Origin: Actinomycetota bacterium
GTDB taxonomy: Bacteria; Actinomycetota; UBA4738; HRBIN12
Length of the DNA stretch: 44,178 bases
Direction of reading: 5' to 3'
Assembly: GCA_021325015.1 (NCBI GenBank)
Contig: JAJPHY010000150.1
Location: forward strand, 1-44,178
The position numbers were made by a program, and so were the translations under genes. The notes under the pieces were generated by a model. The model was not told the DNA's origin and made no database searches. It worked only from the letters and a program-made list of their open reading frames with translations. Each line of letters opens with the position of its first letter. Position 1 is the stretch's first letter. Shown here in pieces: positions 25,184 through 33,136 of the stretch.

Positions 25184-25992
25184 GGGAGCGCGCCAAGCCA
25201 CGCGTCGCGGTCTTCAAGATGGCCTCCTGCGACGGCTGCCAGCTCCAGCTGCTCGACGCCGAGGAGGCGCTCCTCGAGCTCGCCGGCGCGATCGACATCG
25301 TGAACTTCGCGGAGGCGTCGTCCCACATCGAGCCCGGTCCCTACGACGTCACGCTCGTCGAGGGCTCGGTGTCCACGCCCGAGCTCGAAGAGCAGGTCAA
25401 GCAGATCCGGGACCAGTCGCGGGTGCTGATCACGATCGGGGCGTGTGCTACCTCGGGCGGCGTGCAGGCGCTCCGCAACCTCGCTGACACCGAGGCGTTC
25501 GTCCGGACCGTCTATCCCACGCCCGCCTACGTGAAGACCCTCGAGCGCTCGCACCCGATCTCGGACTTCGTGAAGGTCGACTACGAGCTCACCGGGTGCC
25601 CGATCGATCGCGGTGAGTTGCTCGGGGCCCTCTCGGCCCTGCTCGCGGGCTCGGCGCCGAGGCTCTCCACCTCGCCGGTCTGCGTCGAGTGCAAGCGGCG
25701 TGGCTACGTGTGTGTGGTCGTGGCGAGGGGCGAGCCCTGCCTGGGTCCGGTCACCCGGACCGGATGCGGCGCGCTCTGCCCCGCGTTCGGCCGCGGCTGC
25801 TACGGATGCTTCGGCCCGTCGCAACCCCCGAACACCGAGGCGCTCGCGAAGCGGTTCATCGCGCTCGGGCTCACCCCCAAGCAGGCGGCCGACAAGTTCC
25901 GGTTCATCACGGGATGGGCGCCCGCGTTTCGCGAGGCCGCCGACAGGCTGGAGCGGGGGCCTCGATCGGCGAAGGAGGGAGCGACGCCATGA
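25180..25992 (+). CDS. hydD: Group 3b [NiFe] hydrogenase small (delta) subunit
   Basis: 270 aa from GTG 25180, overlapping hydG (GTGA). Carries the Fe-S relay to the NiFe site. ASCDGCQLQLL gives the N-terminal proximal-cluster Cys 17 and 20, GACATSGG a third ligand, and LTGCPID a fourth. The C-terminal half has further Cys-rich motifs (VCVECKRRGYVC, GEPCLGPVTRTGCGALCP, RGCYGCFGP) for medial and distal clusters. There is no Tat signal, consistent with a cytosolic bidirectional group 3 enzyme. Ends in an ATGA overlap with hydA. Confidence 0.93.
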   Translation: MRERAKPRVAVFKMASCDGCQLQLLDAEEALLELAGAIDIVNFAEASSHIEPGPYDVTLVEGSVSTPELEEQVKQIRDQSRVLITIGACATSGGVQALRNLADTEAFVRTVYPTPAYVKTLERSHPISDFVKVDYELTGCPIDRGELLGALSALLAGSAPRLSTSPVCVECKRRGYVCVVVARGEPCLGPVTRTGCGALCPAFGRGCYGCFGPSQPPNTEALAKRFIALGLTPKQAADKFRFITGWAPAFREAADRLERGPRSAKEGATP

Positions 25993-27281
25993 CGCACCGT
26001 TCGGTCGAGGTTCCGGTCATCGCCCGCGTCGAGGGGGAGGGGGCGCTGCACATCACCGTCGAGGATCGCGAGATCAGCGACCTGCGGCTCGAGATCTACG
26101 AGCCCCCGCGGTTCTTCGAGGCGTTTCTGGTCGGCCGGTCCTACGCGGAGGTTCCCGACATCACGGCGCGGATCTGCGGGATCTGTCCGGTCGCCTACCA
26201 GATGAGCTCGATCCACGGGCTCGAGCGGCTCTTCGACGTACGGCTCCCGGCCGGGATTCGGGAGCTTCGGCGACTCCTGTACTGCGGGGAGTGGATCGAG
26301 AGCCACGTCCTCCACGTCTTCCTGCTCGCTGCGCCGGACTTCCTGGGCTTCGAGAACGCGATCGAGATGGCCAAGGCAGCGCCCGACCTCGTCAAGAAGG
26401 CGCTCGAGATCAAGCGGATCGGCAACGACCTGATGGCGGCGATCGGTGGGCGCGAGATCCACCCGGTCTCGCCGCGGGTCGGCGGCTTCTCGAGGGCCCC
26501 GCGGAGACGCGAGCTCGAGCCGTTCCTCCCGCGCCTCGAGTGGGCGTTGGGGGAGCTGCCGGGCATCGCGGACTTCGTCGCCGGACTGCCGCACCCCTCG
26601 CTTCCCAGACCGGCCGAGATGGTCTCGCTCGTGCACCCGGATGAGTACCCGATGAACGAGGGGCACCTCGCCTCCACCGGCGGCCGGTCGTTCGACGCCA
26701 CCACGTTCGAACAGGTCACGGACGAGATCCACGTCGAGCACTCCAACGCGCTCCACTCTGTGATGACGGAGACCGAGACGCCGTACGTCGTCGGCCCGCT
26801 CGCGCGGGTGAACCTCAACGCCGACCGGCTGACGCCGGTCGCCCGCGAGTGCATGGAGCGCACCGGCCTGTCGATTCCCGAGTCCGACCCCTTCTTCTCG
26901 ATGGCCGCCCGAGTGGTGAAGACCGCCGTCGCGATCGAGGAGGCCATCCGGATCCTGGAGGGGTACGCCCCCCCCGGGCCGTCGATGGCCGAGGTGACGC
27001 CCCGCGCGGGTCGCGCGACCTGGGTCACCGAGGCACCGAGGGGCATCCTCTACCACCGCTACGACGTCGAGGCGGACGGGACGATCCGGGAGGCGAAGAT
27101 CGTTCCGCCGACGTCGCAGAACCTCCGGCACATGGAGGAGGACCTGCGGCTGTTCCTCCCCGGGGCCCTCGACCGACCGGACGAGGAGCTCACGAGGATG
27201 TGCGAGATGGTCGTTCGCAACTACGATCCGTGCATCTCGTGCGCGACCCACTTCCTCCGGCTGGACCTCCGGCGGGTCTGA
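25989..27281 (+). CDS. hydA: Group 3b [NiFe] hydrogenase large (alpha) subunit
   Basis: 430 aa from ATG 25989. Holds the NiFe(CN)2CO active site. The L1 motif is RICGICPVAYQ (Cys 63 and 66) and the L2 motif is DPCISCATH (Cys 415 and 418), so all four Ni ligands are present. The tail after the L2 His is only 9 residues and is presumably removed by the protease encoded next. N-terminal VPVIARVEGEGAL is typical of group 3b. Order beta-gamma-delta-alpha and cytosolic nature fit an NADP(H)-linked enzyme that reversibly oxidises H2. Physiological direction cannot be told from sequence. Confidence 0.95.
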   Translation: MTHRSVEVPVIARVEGEGALHITVEDREISDLRLEIYEPPRFFEAFLVGRSYAEVPDITARICGICPVAYQMSSIHGLERLFDVRLPAGIRELRRLLYCGEWIESHVLHVFLLAAPDFLGFENAIEMAKAAPDLVKKALEIKRIGNDLMAAIGGREIHPVSPRVGGFSRAPRRRELEPFLPRLEWALGELPGIADFVAGLPHPSLPRPAEMVSLVHPDEYPMNEGHLASTGGRSFDATTFEQVTDEIHVEHSNALHSVMTETETPYVVGPLARVNLNADRLTPVARECMERTGLSIPESDPFFSMAARVVKTAVAIEEAIRILEGYAPPGPSMAEVTPRAGRATWVTEAPRGILYHRYDVEADGTIREAKIVPPTSQNLRHMEEDLRLFLPGALDRPDEELTRMCEMVVRNYDPCISCATHFLRLDLRRV

Positions 27282-27772
27282 GCGGCCCGATCCGGGTCCG
27301 GGTCGTCGGCTGCGGGAACCCCAGCGCGGGCGATGACGCCGTCGGTCTGATCGCCGTCCGGGAAGTCCGGTCCGAGCTGGAGACCCTGCCGGGGGTCGAG
27401 GTCGTGGAGGCCGGCCCGGCGCTGAACGTCGTGCACCTCCTCGAAGGGGTTGACGCCGCGGTGGTGGTGGACGCCGTGCGCTCGCCGCAGGGACGGCGCT
27501 CGGCTGGGGAGATCGTGCGCGCGGAGGCCGGACCCGACGGGCTCCCGGCCGACGTCGCAACGTCCCTGTCCTCCCACGGGTTCGGTCTGGCCGAGGCGGT
27601 GGCTCTGGCGGGGGCGCTGGGCCATGTCCCACGGATCGTGTTCCTTGGGGTGGAGGTCTCCGACGTCGCCGTCGGACGACCGCTGTCGGCGGCCGTCGCG
27701 GGGGCGCTCCCCCGGCTCGTGGAGCTCATCCGCGCCGAGACCAGGGCGTTCGTGAGGACCCTAGGGTCCTGA
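27239..27772 (+). CDS. Hydrogenase maturation protease (HycI/HybD family), presumably for HydA
   Basis: About 160-177 aa. Removes the C-terminal tail of the large subunit after nickel insertion. Motifs are VVGCGNPSAGDDAVG, the central AAVVVDAV and SSHGFGL, supplying the Asp/Asp/His metal-sensing residues of the family. The start is uncertain. A GTG at 27239 lies inside the end of hydA. A CTG at 27278 would give the CTGA 4-bp overlap seen (as NTGA) at neighbouring junctions and a more typical N-terminus. No ATG fits. Placement directly after hydA indicates its client. Confidence 0.85.
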   Translation: MRDPLPPAGPPAGLSGPIRVRVVGCGNPSAGDDAVGLIAVREVRSELETLPGVEVVEAGPALNVVHLLEGVDAAVVVDAVRSPQGRRSAGEIVRAEAGPDGLPADVATSLSSHGFGLAEAVALAGALGHVPRIVFLGVEVSDVAVGRPLSAAVAGALPRLVELIRAETRAFVRTLGS

Positions 27773-27859
27773 CCCCAGGTCTCCTACTACCCGTCCCAGC
27801 GGCGCGCGGGTCGAATCGCACAAGCGAAGATCCGCCGGCGGACGCACGCTGAGGCTGTT

Positions 27860-27899
27860 GGACGTTCGCCGGGGGAAGTGCCTCCACCGGGGAACGTCC
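27860..27899 (+). promoter_or_regulatory. Hairpin just upstream of the hdrC ribosome-binding site
   Basis: GGACGTTC (27860-27867) pairs perfectly with GAACGTCC (27892-27899). The 24-nt interior is G-rich on the 5' side (GCCGGGGG) and C-rich on the 3' side (CCTCCACCGG), so it could extend the stem. It ends a few bases before the GCAGGAGG Shine-Dalgarno of hdrC. It could be an RNA control element, a processing site, a transcription attenuator after the protease gene, or an operator. Function is inferred only. Confidence 0.45.
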
Positions 27900-27913
27900 G
27901 GCAGGAGGCGGAC

Positions 27914-28588
27914 ATGCCCGTAGACGCTGTCCTCACGACGAGGGACCCCGAGGTCGACCGGCCCCCCGGCCGTCCCGCACCGAGGTCCGGAAACCGCACC
28001 AAGCGAACGAAGTGGCGGCCGGTCAAGGACCAGTCGAAGTTCGAGGCCCAGCTCGACCCCGGCTTTGCCGCGGAGATCGCGGCCGAGGTCGAGGGCGGCG
28101 AGCGGCTCCACCAGTGTATCCAGTGTGGAACGTGCAGCTCGGTCTGCCCGCTCAGCGCCTACATGGACCTGACGCCCCGCCGGCTGATCGCGATGACGCG
28201 AGCCGGCGCGCGAGACGACGTCGTGCACAGCATGACGCCCTGGGTGTGCGCGTCGTGCTACGCGTGCACGGTGGAGTGCCCGAAGCAGATCCCGATCACG
28301 GAGATCATGCACGCGCTTCGCCGCATCTCGCTCCGCGAGATCACCTATCCGAAGCGGTTCACCACCCCGGTGATGACCAAGGCGTTCGTCGACATGATCC
28401 AAGATCGCGGTCGAAGCACGGAGTCGTGGATCTCGATGAAGCTGTACCTGCGGACCAACCCGGCGCTGCTGGTCAAGAACGCCGCGATCGCCGGACGCCT
28501 GTTCCGCCAGGGACGGCTCGGAGTCAGGCGAGCGCGCATCAACGGGCGAGACGAGCTCCGCGCCCTGCTGAAGGCGGTGTCGGCATGA
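27914..28588 (+). CDS. hdrC: Heterodisulfide-reductase-like iron-sulfur subunit HdrC
   Basis: 224 aa from ATG 27914, preceded by GCAGGAGG. An in-frame Met 12 codons earlier lies within the hairpin and lacks a ribosome site. Two [4Fe-4S] motifs: CIQCGTCSSVCP (Cys 68, 71, 74, 78) and CASCYACTVECP (Cys 112, 115, 118, 122). These relay electrons between HdrA and HdrB. The first about 45 residues are Pro/Arg/Lys-rich, an extension relative to the compact core. First gene of hdrCBA-mvhDGA; ATGA overlap with hdrB. Cytosolic. Confidence 0.9.
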   Translation: MPVDAVLTTRDPEVDRPPGRPAPRSGNRTKRTKWRPVKDQSKFEAQLDPGFAAEIAAEVEGGERLHQCIQCGTCSSVCPLSAYMDLTPRRLIAMTRAGARDDVVHSMTPWVCASCYACTVECPKQIPITEIMHALRRISLREITYPKRFTTPVMTKAFVDMIQDRGRSTESWISMKLYLRTNPALLVKNAAIAGRLFRQGRLGVRRARINGRDELRALLKAVSA

Positions 28589-29574
28589 CGACCATCACGT
28601 ACACGTACTACCCGGGCTGCTCGGCAGAGGGTGTTGGGCGTGCCTTCACGGAGTCCCTGTATGCGGTGTTCGAGCATCTGGGCACCGGGTTGAGGGAGCT
28701 GGAGGACTGGAACTGCTGTGGTGCCACCGCATGGCCTTCGGTCGATCAGAGCCAGGCGTACGCGCTCTCGGCCCGGAATCTCGCGTTGGCCGAGGAACGG
28801 GCCCCCGGCGCGGATCCGGCGGACGTGGTTGCCTCGTGCACCGGCTGTTACCGAGCGTTGCTCAAGGCCCAGGAGGCCCTCGGCGCATCGACCCCGACCT
28901 CCGACAGGCTGCGGAACGCGCTCGCCGCGATCGGACTGGACTTCCAAGGTCGGGCGCGGGTCCGTCACCCCGTGGACATCCTGCTGAACGAGATCGGCCT
29001 CGATCGGATCCGTGAGGCGGTCGTCCGGCCACTCCAGGGTGTCAGGGTCGCTTCCTATTACGGCTGCCAGCTGGTGCGGCCGTTTGCGACCTTCGACGAC
29101 CCCCGGAACCCGACGTCGATGGACCGACTGGTCGCGGCGGTGGGCGCCGAGCCCGTGGATTGGCCGCTGAAGGCGCGGTGCTGCGGCGGATCGTGTTATT
29201 GCGGTGGGCCCGTCATCGGCGCGATGCCGGAGGCCACGATGCAGCTCTCGTACGCGCTGCTGCGCGAGGCCTCCAAACGCGGCGCCGACGTCGTGGTCAC
29301 CATCTGCCCCCTGTGTGAGTTCAACCTGGAGGGGTTCCAGGGCCGGATGGCCAGGCGATTCGGCCACCCGCTGGACATGCCGACCGGGTTCCTCACCCAG
29401 CTGATGGGGATCGCCATGGGCATCGACGAGACGCGGCTGGGACTCCATCGGTTGCTGCGGTGGCGACTCCCCGAGGCCGCCGAGTCGGGACCGGCGACGG
29501 CCGGAGGACGGCCGCGCCGCGAGCCAGCTGCGGTGGGCGCATCGACCCATCCAGAGGGAGGCGGCGATGCCTGA
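28585..29574 (+). CDS. hdrB: Heterodisulfide-reductase-like catalytic subunit HdrB
   Basis: 329 aa from ATG 28585. Two CCG domains are intact: Cys12, Cys44-45, Cys85/88 (CX31CCX39CXXC) and Cys161, Cys199-200, Cys241/244 (CX37CCX40CXXC). In methanogen HdrB these bind two noncubane [4Fe-4S] clusters that cleave the CoM-S-S-CoB disulfide. The spacings are near the published pattern, so disulfide reduction chemistry is plausible, but the bacterial substrate is unknown. The last about 40 residues are a low-complexity tail (GPATAGGRPRREPAAVG). It overlaps hdrA by 8 bp. Confidence 0.9.
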   Translation: MTTITYTYYPGCSAEGVGRAFTESLYAVFEHLGTGLRELEDWNCCGATAWPSVDQSQAYALSARNLALAEERAPGADPADVVASCTGCYRALLKAQEALGASTPTSDRLRNALAAIGLDFQGRARVRHPVDILLNEIGLDRIREAVVRPLQGVRVASYYGCQLVRPFATFDDPRNPTSMDRLVAAVGAEPVDWPLKARCCGGSCYCGGPVIGAMPEATMQLSYALLREASKRGADVVVTICPLCEFNLEGFQGRMARRFGHPLDMPTGFLTQLMGIAMGIDETRLGLHRLLRWRLPEAAESGPATAGGRPRREPAAVGASTHPEGGGDA

Positions 29575-31585
29575 GGGCGGGCTCAACCCCAAGGCCGTCT
29601 CGACCGACGGCGGTCCGAGGATCGGCGTGTACGTCTGTCACTGCGGCCTGAACATCGCCGGCAAGGTCGACGTGAAGGCCGTGGTCGAGTTCGCGGCATC
29701 GCTCCCGCACGTGACGGTCGCGCGCGACTACAAGTTCATGTGCTCGGACCCGGGCCAGGAGCTGATTCAGCAGGACCTGCGGGACGGTCTGGTGAACCGC
29801 GTCGTGGTGGCCTCGTGCTCGCCGCTCATGCACGAGGCCACGTTCCGCCGCGCCACGGCGGCCGGGGGGGAGAGCCCCTCGCACGTCCAGATGGCGAGCA
29901 TCCGCGAGCACGTGTCCTGGGTCACGGCGGACGGCGACGACGCGACCGAGAAGGCCAAGGCGCTCGTGGCCGGCGCGGTTCGCCGCGTGGCGCTCCACGA
30001 GGTCCTCGAGCCGAGGCAGTCCCCCGTTCGGCCCGACGTGATGGTGGTGGGCGGCGGGATCGCCGGCATCCACGCGGCGTTGACGCTCGCGGACGCCGGC
30101 AAGCACGTCTATCTGGTCGAGCGCGAGACGACCATCGGCGGCCACATGGCCAAGTTCGACAAGACGTTCCCAACGCTCGACTGCGCCGCCTGCATCCTCA
30201 CCCCGAAGATGTCGGCCGTCCGGACTCATCCGAACATCACGCTCTGGACCTACTCCGACGTCGTGAGCGTCGAGGGGTACGCGGGCGACTTCCGGGTCCG
30301 CGTGCGCCACCGTCCTCGGTACGTGCGGGAGGACCTGTGCACCGGGTGCCTCGCCTGCATCGACGCGTGCGTCCACAAGCAGGGCAAGTTCGAGGACGAG
30401 TGGAACGAGGGCCTGTCCAAGCGCAAGCCGATCTACATCCCCTTCCCACAGGCGACGCCTCCGGTCGTGGTCGTCGACCGCGAGGCGTGCATCTGGTTCA
30501 AGACCGGGAAGTGCCCGCGGACGTGCGTGGATGCGTGCGAGCGCGACGCGTTCGACTTCGAGCAGACCGAGACGTTCGACGAGGTCGAGGTCGGTGCGAT
30601 CATCCTCGCGACCGGGTACCGGACCTTCGACGCGTCCAGGATGCCCGAGTACGGGTACGGCCTCTATCCCAACGTCTACACCAGCCTGGAGGTCGAGCGC
30701 CTGCTGAACGCCGCCGGCCCGACGAACGGCGAGATCGTGCTCCGGGACGGCTCGCGCCCGCGCACCGTGGGGATCATCCACTGCGTGGGCTCGCGCGACG
30801 CCAAGCACAACCTGTGGTGCTCGAAGGTCTGCTGCATGTACTCGCTCAAGCTCGCGCACATGGTGAAGGAACGCATCGGCGCCGAGGTCTACAACTTCTA
30901 CATCGACATGCGCACGCCCGGAAAGGGCTACGAGGAGTTCTACGACAAGGTCCTCAGGGAGGGCGTGCACATGGTCCGCGGGCGCGTGGCCGGTGTGACC
31001 GACGAGGCGGCCTCGCCCGAGGAGGAGGGCCACCTGGTCATCCGCGCCGAGGATACCCTCATCGGCTCGGTCCGGCGGATCCCCGTCGACATGGTGATCC
31101 TCGCGGTCGGGATCGAGCCGCAGCCCGATGCCCAGGAAGTCCGCCGGCTGTTCAACGTCTCGTGCGGCTCGGAGGGCTTCTTCACCGAACGCCACCCGAA
31201 GCTCGCCCCCGTGTCGACGTTCACCGACGGCATCTTCCTGGCCGGTGCCTGCCAGGGCCCCAAGGACATCCCCGACAGCGTCGCGCAGGCCGGCGCGGCG
31301 GCGGCGGAGGCGCTCGCGATGATCGACCGCGGACACGTCACGCTCGAGTCGAGCACGGCGTTCATCGACGACGCGGCGTGCTCGGGCTGCAAGACCTGCG
31401 TCGGCCTCTGCCCGTTCGGCGCGATCGCGTTCGACGAGGACCGGAAGAAGGCCGCCGTCAACGAGGTGGTGTGCAAGGGGTGCGGGATCTGCGTGGGTGC
31501 GTGCCCGTCGGGCGCGGCCCAGCAGCACCTGTTCACCGACGCGCAGATCCTCTCGGAGATCGAGGGGGTGCTGGAGTATGTCTGA
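29567..31585 (+). CDS. hdrA: Heterodisulfide-reductase-like flavoprotein HdrA
   Basis: 672 aa. FAD-containing centre of Hdr complexes, the site of flavin-based electron bifurcation in methanogens. N-terminal domain IGVYVCHCGLNIAGKVD and VVVASCSPLMHEATFRRA. Rossmann/FAD motif VVGGGIAGIHAALTLADAG, then GGHMAKFDKTFPTLDC. An internal Fe-S region reads CTGCLACIDAC, with VHKQGKFEDEWNEGLSKRK after it and a further Cys set in CPRTCVDAC. The C-terminus has two ferredoxin motifs, CSGCKTCVGLCP and CKGCGICVGACP. Length matches single-unit HdrA. Sits between HdrB/C and the hydrogenase module that would feed it H2 electrons. Confidence 0.93.
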   Translation: MPEGGLNPKAVSTDGGPRIGVYVCHCGLNIAGKVDVKAVVEFAASLPHVTVARDYKFMCSDPGQELIQQDLRDGLVNRVVVASCSPLMHEATFRRATAAGGESPSHVQMASIREHVSWVTADGDDATEKAKALVAGAVRRVALHEVLEPRQSPVRPDVMVVGGGIAGIHAALTLADAGKHVYLVERETTIGGHMAKFDKTFPTLDCAACILTPKMSAVRTHPNITLWTYSDVVSVEGYAGDFRVRVRHRPRYVREDLCTGCLACIDACVHKQGKFEDEWNEGLSKRKPIYIPFPQATPPVVVVDREACIWFKTGKCPRTCVDACERDAFDFEQTETFDEVEVGAIILATGYRTFDASRMPEYGYGLYPNVYTSLEVERLLNAAGPTNGEIVLRDGSRPRTVGIIHCVGSRDAKHNLWCSKVCCMYSLKLAHMVKERIGAEVYNFYIDMRTPGKGYEEFYDKVLREGVHMVRGRVAGVTDEAASPEEEGHLVIRAEDTLIGSVRRIPVDMVILAVGIEPQPDAQEVRRLFNVSCGSEGFFTERHPKLAPVSTFTDGIFLAGACQGPKDIPDSVAQAGAAAAEALAMIDRGHVTLESSTAFIDDAACSGCKTCVGLCPFGAIAFDEDRKKAAVNEVVCKGCGICVGACPSGAAQQHLFTDAQILSEIEGVLEYV

Positions 31586-32126
31586 GACCGACCGCCCCTT
31601 CGAGCCCCGGATCGTGGCGTTCTTCTGCACCTGGTGCACGTACACGGCCGCCGACCTCGCCGGGATCTCGCGGATGCAGTACGCGCCAAACGTCCGGGCC
31701 ATCCGGCTCATGTGCTCGGGCCGGGTCGACCCGCAGTTCGTCCTCGCCGCGTTCCGGGACGGAGCCGACGGCGTGCTGATCGGGGGCTGCCATCCGGGGG
31801 ACTGCCACTACCAGGAGGGGAACGTCAACGCGCTCCGGCGCTTCGAGCTCCTGCGGCGCATGCTGCGCGACTTCGGAATCGAGGAGGGACGGGTTCGGCT
31901 CGAGTGGATCTCCGCCGCCGAGGGCGACAAGGTTCAGCGGGTGTGCAACGAGATGACCGAGCGGGTTCGCGCGCTCGGCCCGCTGCGGCTCGAGCCGGGA
32001 CCGCGCCGCCGTGTGGGCGTCGGAGTCGTTCCGGTCGGTGCCGCAGAGGCCGCAGCCGGCCCGGCCGCCGGTGAGGCGTCCGAGCCCGTTGGGGTCCTCG
32101 AGACGGAAGGTCGTGAGGCGCGATGA
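31578..32126 (+). CDS. mvhD: MvhD-like [2Fe-2S] linker subunit (hydrogenase to HdrA)
   Basis: 182 aa from ATG 31578, overlapping hdrA by 8 bp. Links the group 3c hydrogenase to HdrA. Conserved blocks are IVAFFCTWCTYTAADLAG, MCSGRVDP and GVLIGGCHPGDCHYQEGN, which supply the Cys ligands. The C-terminal about 45 residues are Ala/Gly/Pro-rich and appear non-conserved. Overlap with mvhG is ATGA. Its presence is the strongest sign that the Hdr and hydrogenase modules form one complex. Confidence 0.92.
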   Translation: MSETDRPFEPRIVAFFCTWCTYTAADLAGISRMQYAPNVRAIRLMCSGRVDPQFVLAAFRDGADGVLIGGCHPGDCHYQEGNVNALRRFELLRRMLRDFGIEEGRVRLEWISAAEGDKVQRVCNEMTERVRALGPLRLEPGPRRRVGVGVVPVGAAEAAAGPAAGEASEPVGVLETEGREAR

Positions 32127-33136
32127 CCAAGCCGAAGGTCGCGTTCTACTGGTGCGCCTCCTGCGGCGGGTGCGAGGAGGCCGTGGTCGACCTGGCCGAG
32201 GACGTGCTCGCGGTGGTGGACGCGGTCGACATCGCGTTCTGGCCGGTGGCGCTCGACTTCAAGGTGTCCGACGTGGAGGCGCTCGCTGACGGAGAGCTCG
32301 CCGCCTCGTTCGTGAACGGCGCCATCCGGACCTCCGAGCAGCGCGAGATGGCCGAGCTTCTTCGGCGGAAGTCCGCCGTCGTGGTCGCGTTCGGCGCGTG
32401 CGCGTGGCTGGGCGGCATCCCTGGTCTCGCGAACCTGTCGAGCCGGGAGTCGATCCTCGAGTTCGTCTATCGGGGCTCTCCCAGCACGTCGGACGGAGAC
32501 GGAGTCCGCCCCCAGGAGGAGACCGACGTGCCGGAGGGCCGGCTGCGCCTCCCGCACTTCGACGAGACGGTGCGCACGCTCGACCAGGTGGTCGACGTGG
32601 ACTACTACCTCCCCGGCTGCCCGCCGCCGGTGGACCTGATCCGTTCCGCGGTGACCGCGCTGGTCGAGGGTCGGCTCCCGGAGAAGGGCTCGGTCCTCGC
32701 CCCGGATGTCGCGCTCTGCGCGGAGTGCCCCCGGGCGCAGACCAAGCCGACGGACCTGAAGGTGACCCAGTTCCGACGCCCGCACGAGGTGATCGCCGAC
32801 CCCGAGACCTGTCTGCTCGCCCAAGGGCTCGTGTGTCTCGGGCCGGCCACGCGATCGGGCTGCGGTGCGCCGTGCACCGCAGCGAACATGCCCTGCACGG
32901 GCTGCATGGGCCCCACCAGCCGCGTGATCGACTACGGCGCGAAGGCGCTGTCGGCGATCGCGTCTCTGGTTGCCCCGAGCGACGAGGAGGCCGTCGGCGA
33001 GGCGGTCGATCGGCTGGTGGATCCGGTCGGCACGTTCTACCGGTACTCGCTGCCGGCGTCGCTGCTCCACCGCCGCGTCGAACGGGACGCGGCCGGGTCG
33101 AGGGGAGGTGGCCAGGGATGGGCTCGGAGATCCTGA
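32123..33136 (+). CDS. mvhG: Group 3c [NiFe] hydrogenase small subunit (MvhG-like)
   Basis: 337 aa from ATG 32123. Cys motif CASCGGCEEAVVD (Cys 11, 14, 17) near the N-terminus, FGACAWLGG, YYLPGCPPPVDL and, towards the C-terminus, CAECPR, RSGCGAPCTAANMPCTGCMGP for the Fe-S relay. There is no signal peptide, so it is cytosolic. The length and the insertion before LPGCPPP resemble MvhG of methanogens and sulfate reducers. The stop lies 19 bp inside the start of mvhA. Confidence 0.93.
   Translation: MTKPKVAFYWCASCGGCEEAVVDLAEDVLAVVDAVDIAFWPVALDFKVSDVEALADGELAASFVNGAIRTSEQREMAELLRRKSAVVVAFGACAWLGGIPGLANLSSRESILEFVYRGSPSTSDGDGVRPQEETDVPEGRLRLPHFDETVRTLDQVVDVDYYLPGCPPPVDLIRSAVTALVEGRLPEKGSVLAPDVALCAECPRAQTKPTDLKVTQFRRPHEVIADPETCLLAQGLVCLGPATRSGCGAPCTAANMPCTGCMGPTSRVIDYGAKALSAIASLVAPSDEEAVGEAVDRLVDPVGTFYRYSLPASLLHRRVERDAAGSRGGGQGWARRS

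Noticed and set aside
29393-31711. 772-codon minus-strand frame opposite hdrA
   Set aside because: Exact mirror of HdrA codons; long antisense frames are expected at high GC3.
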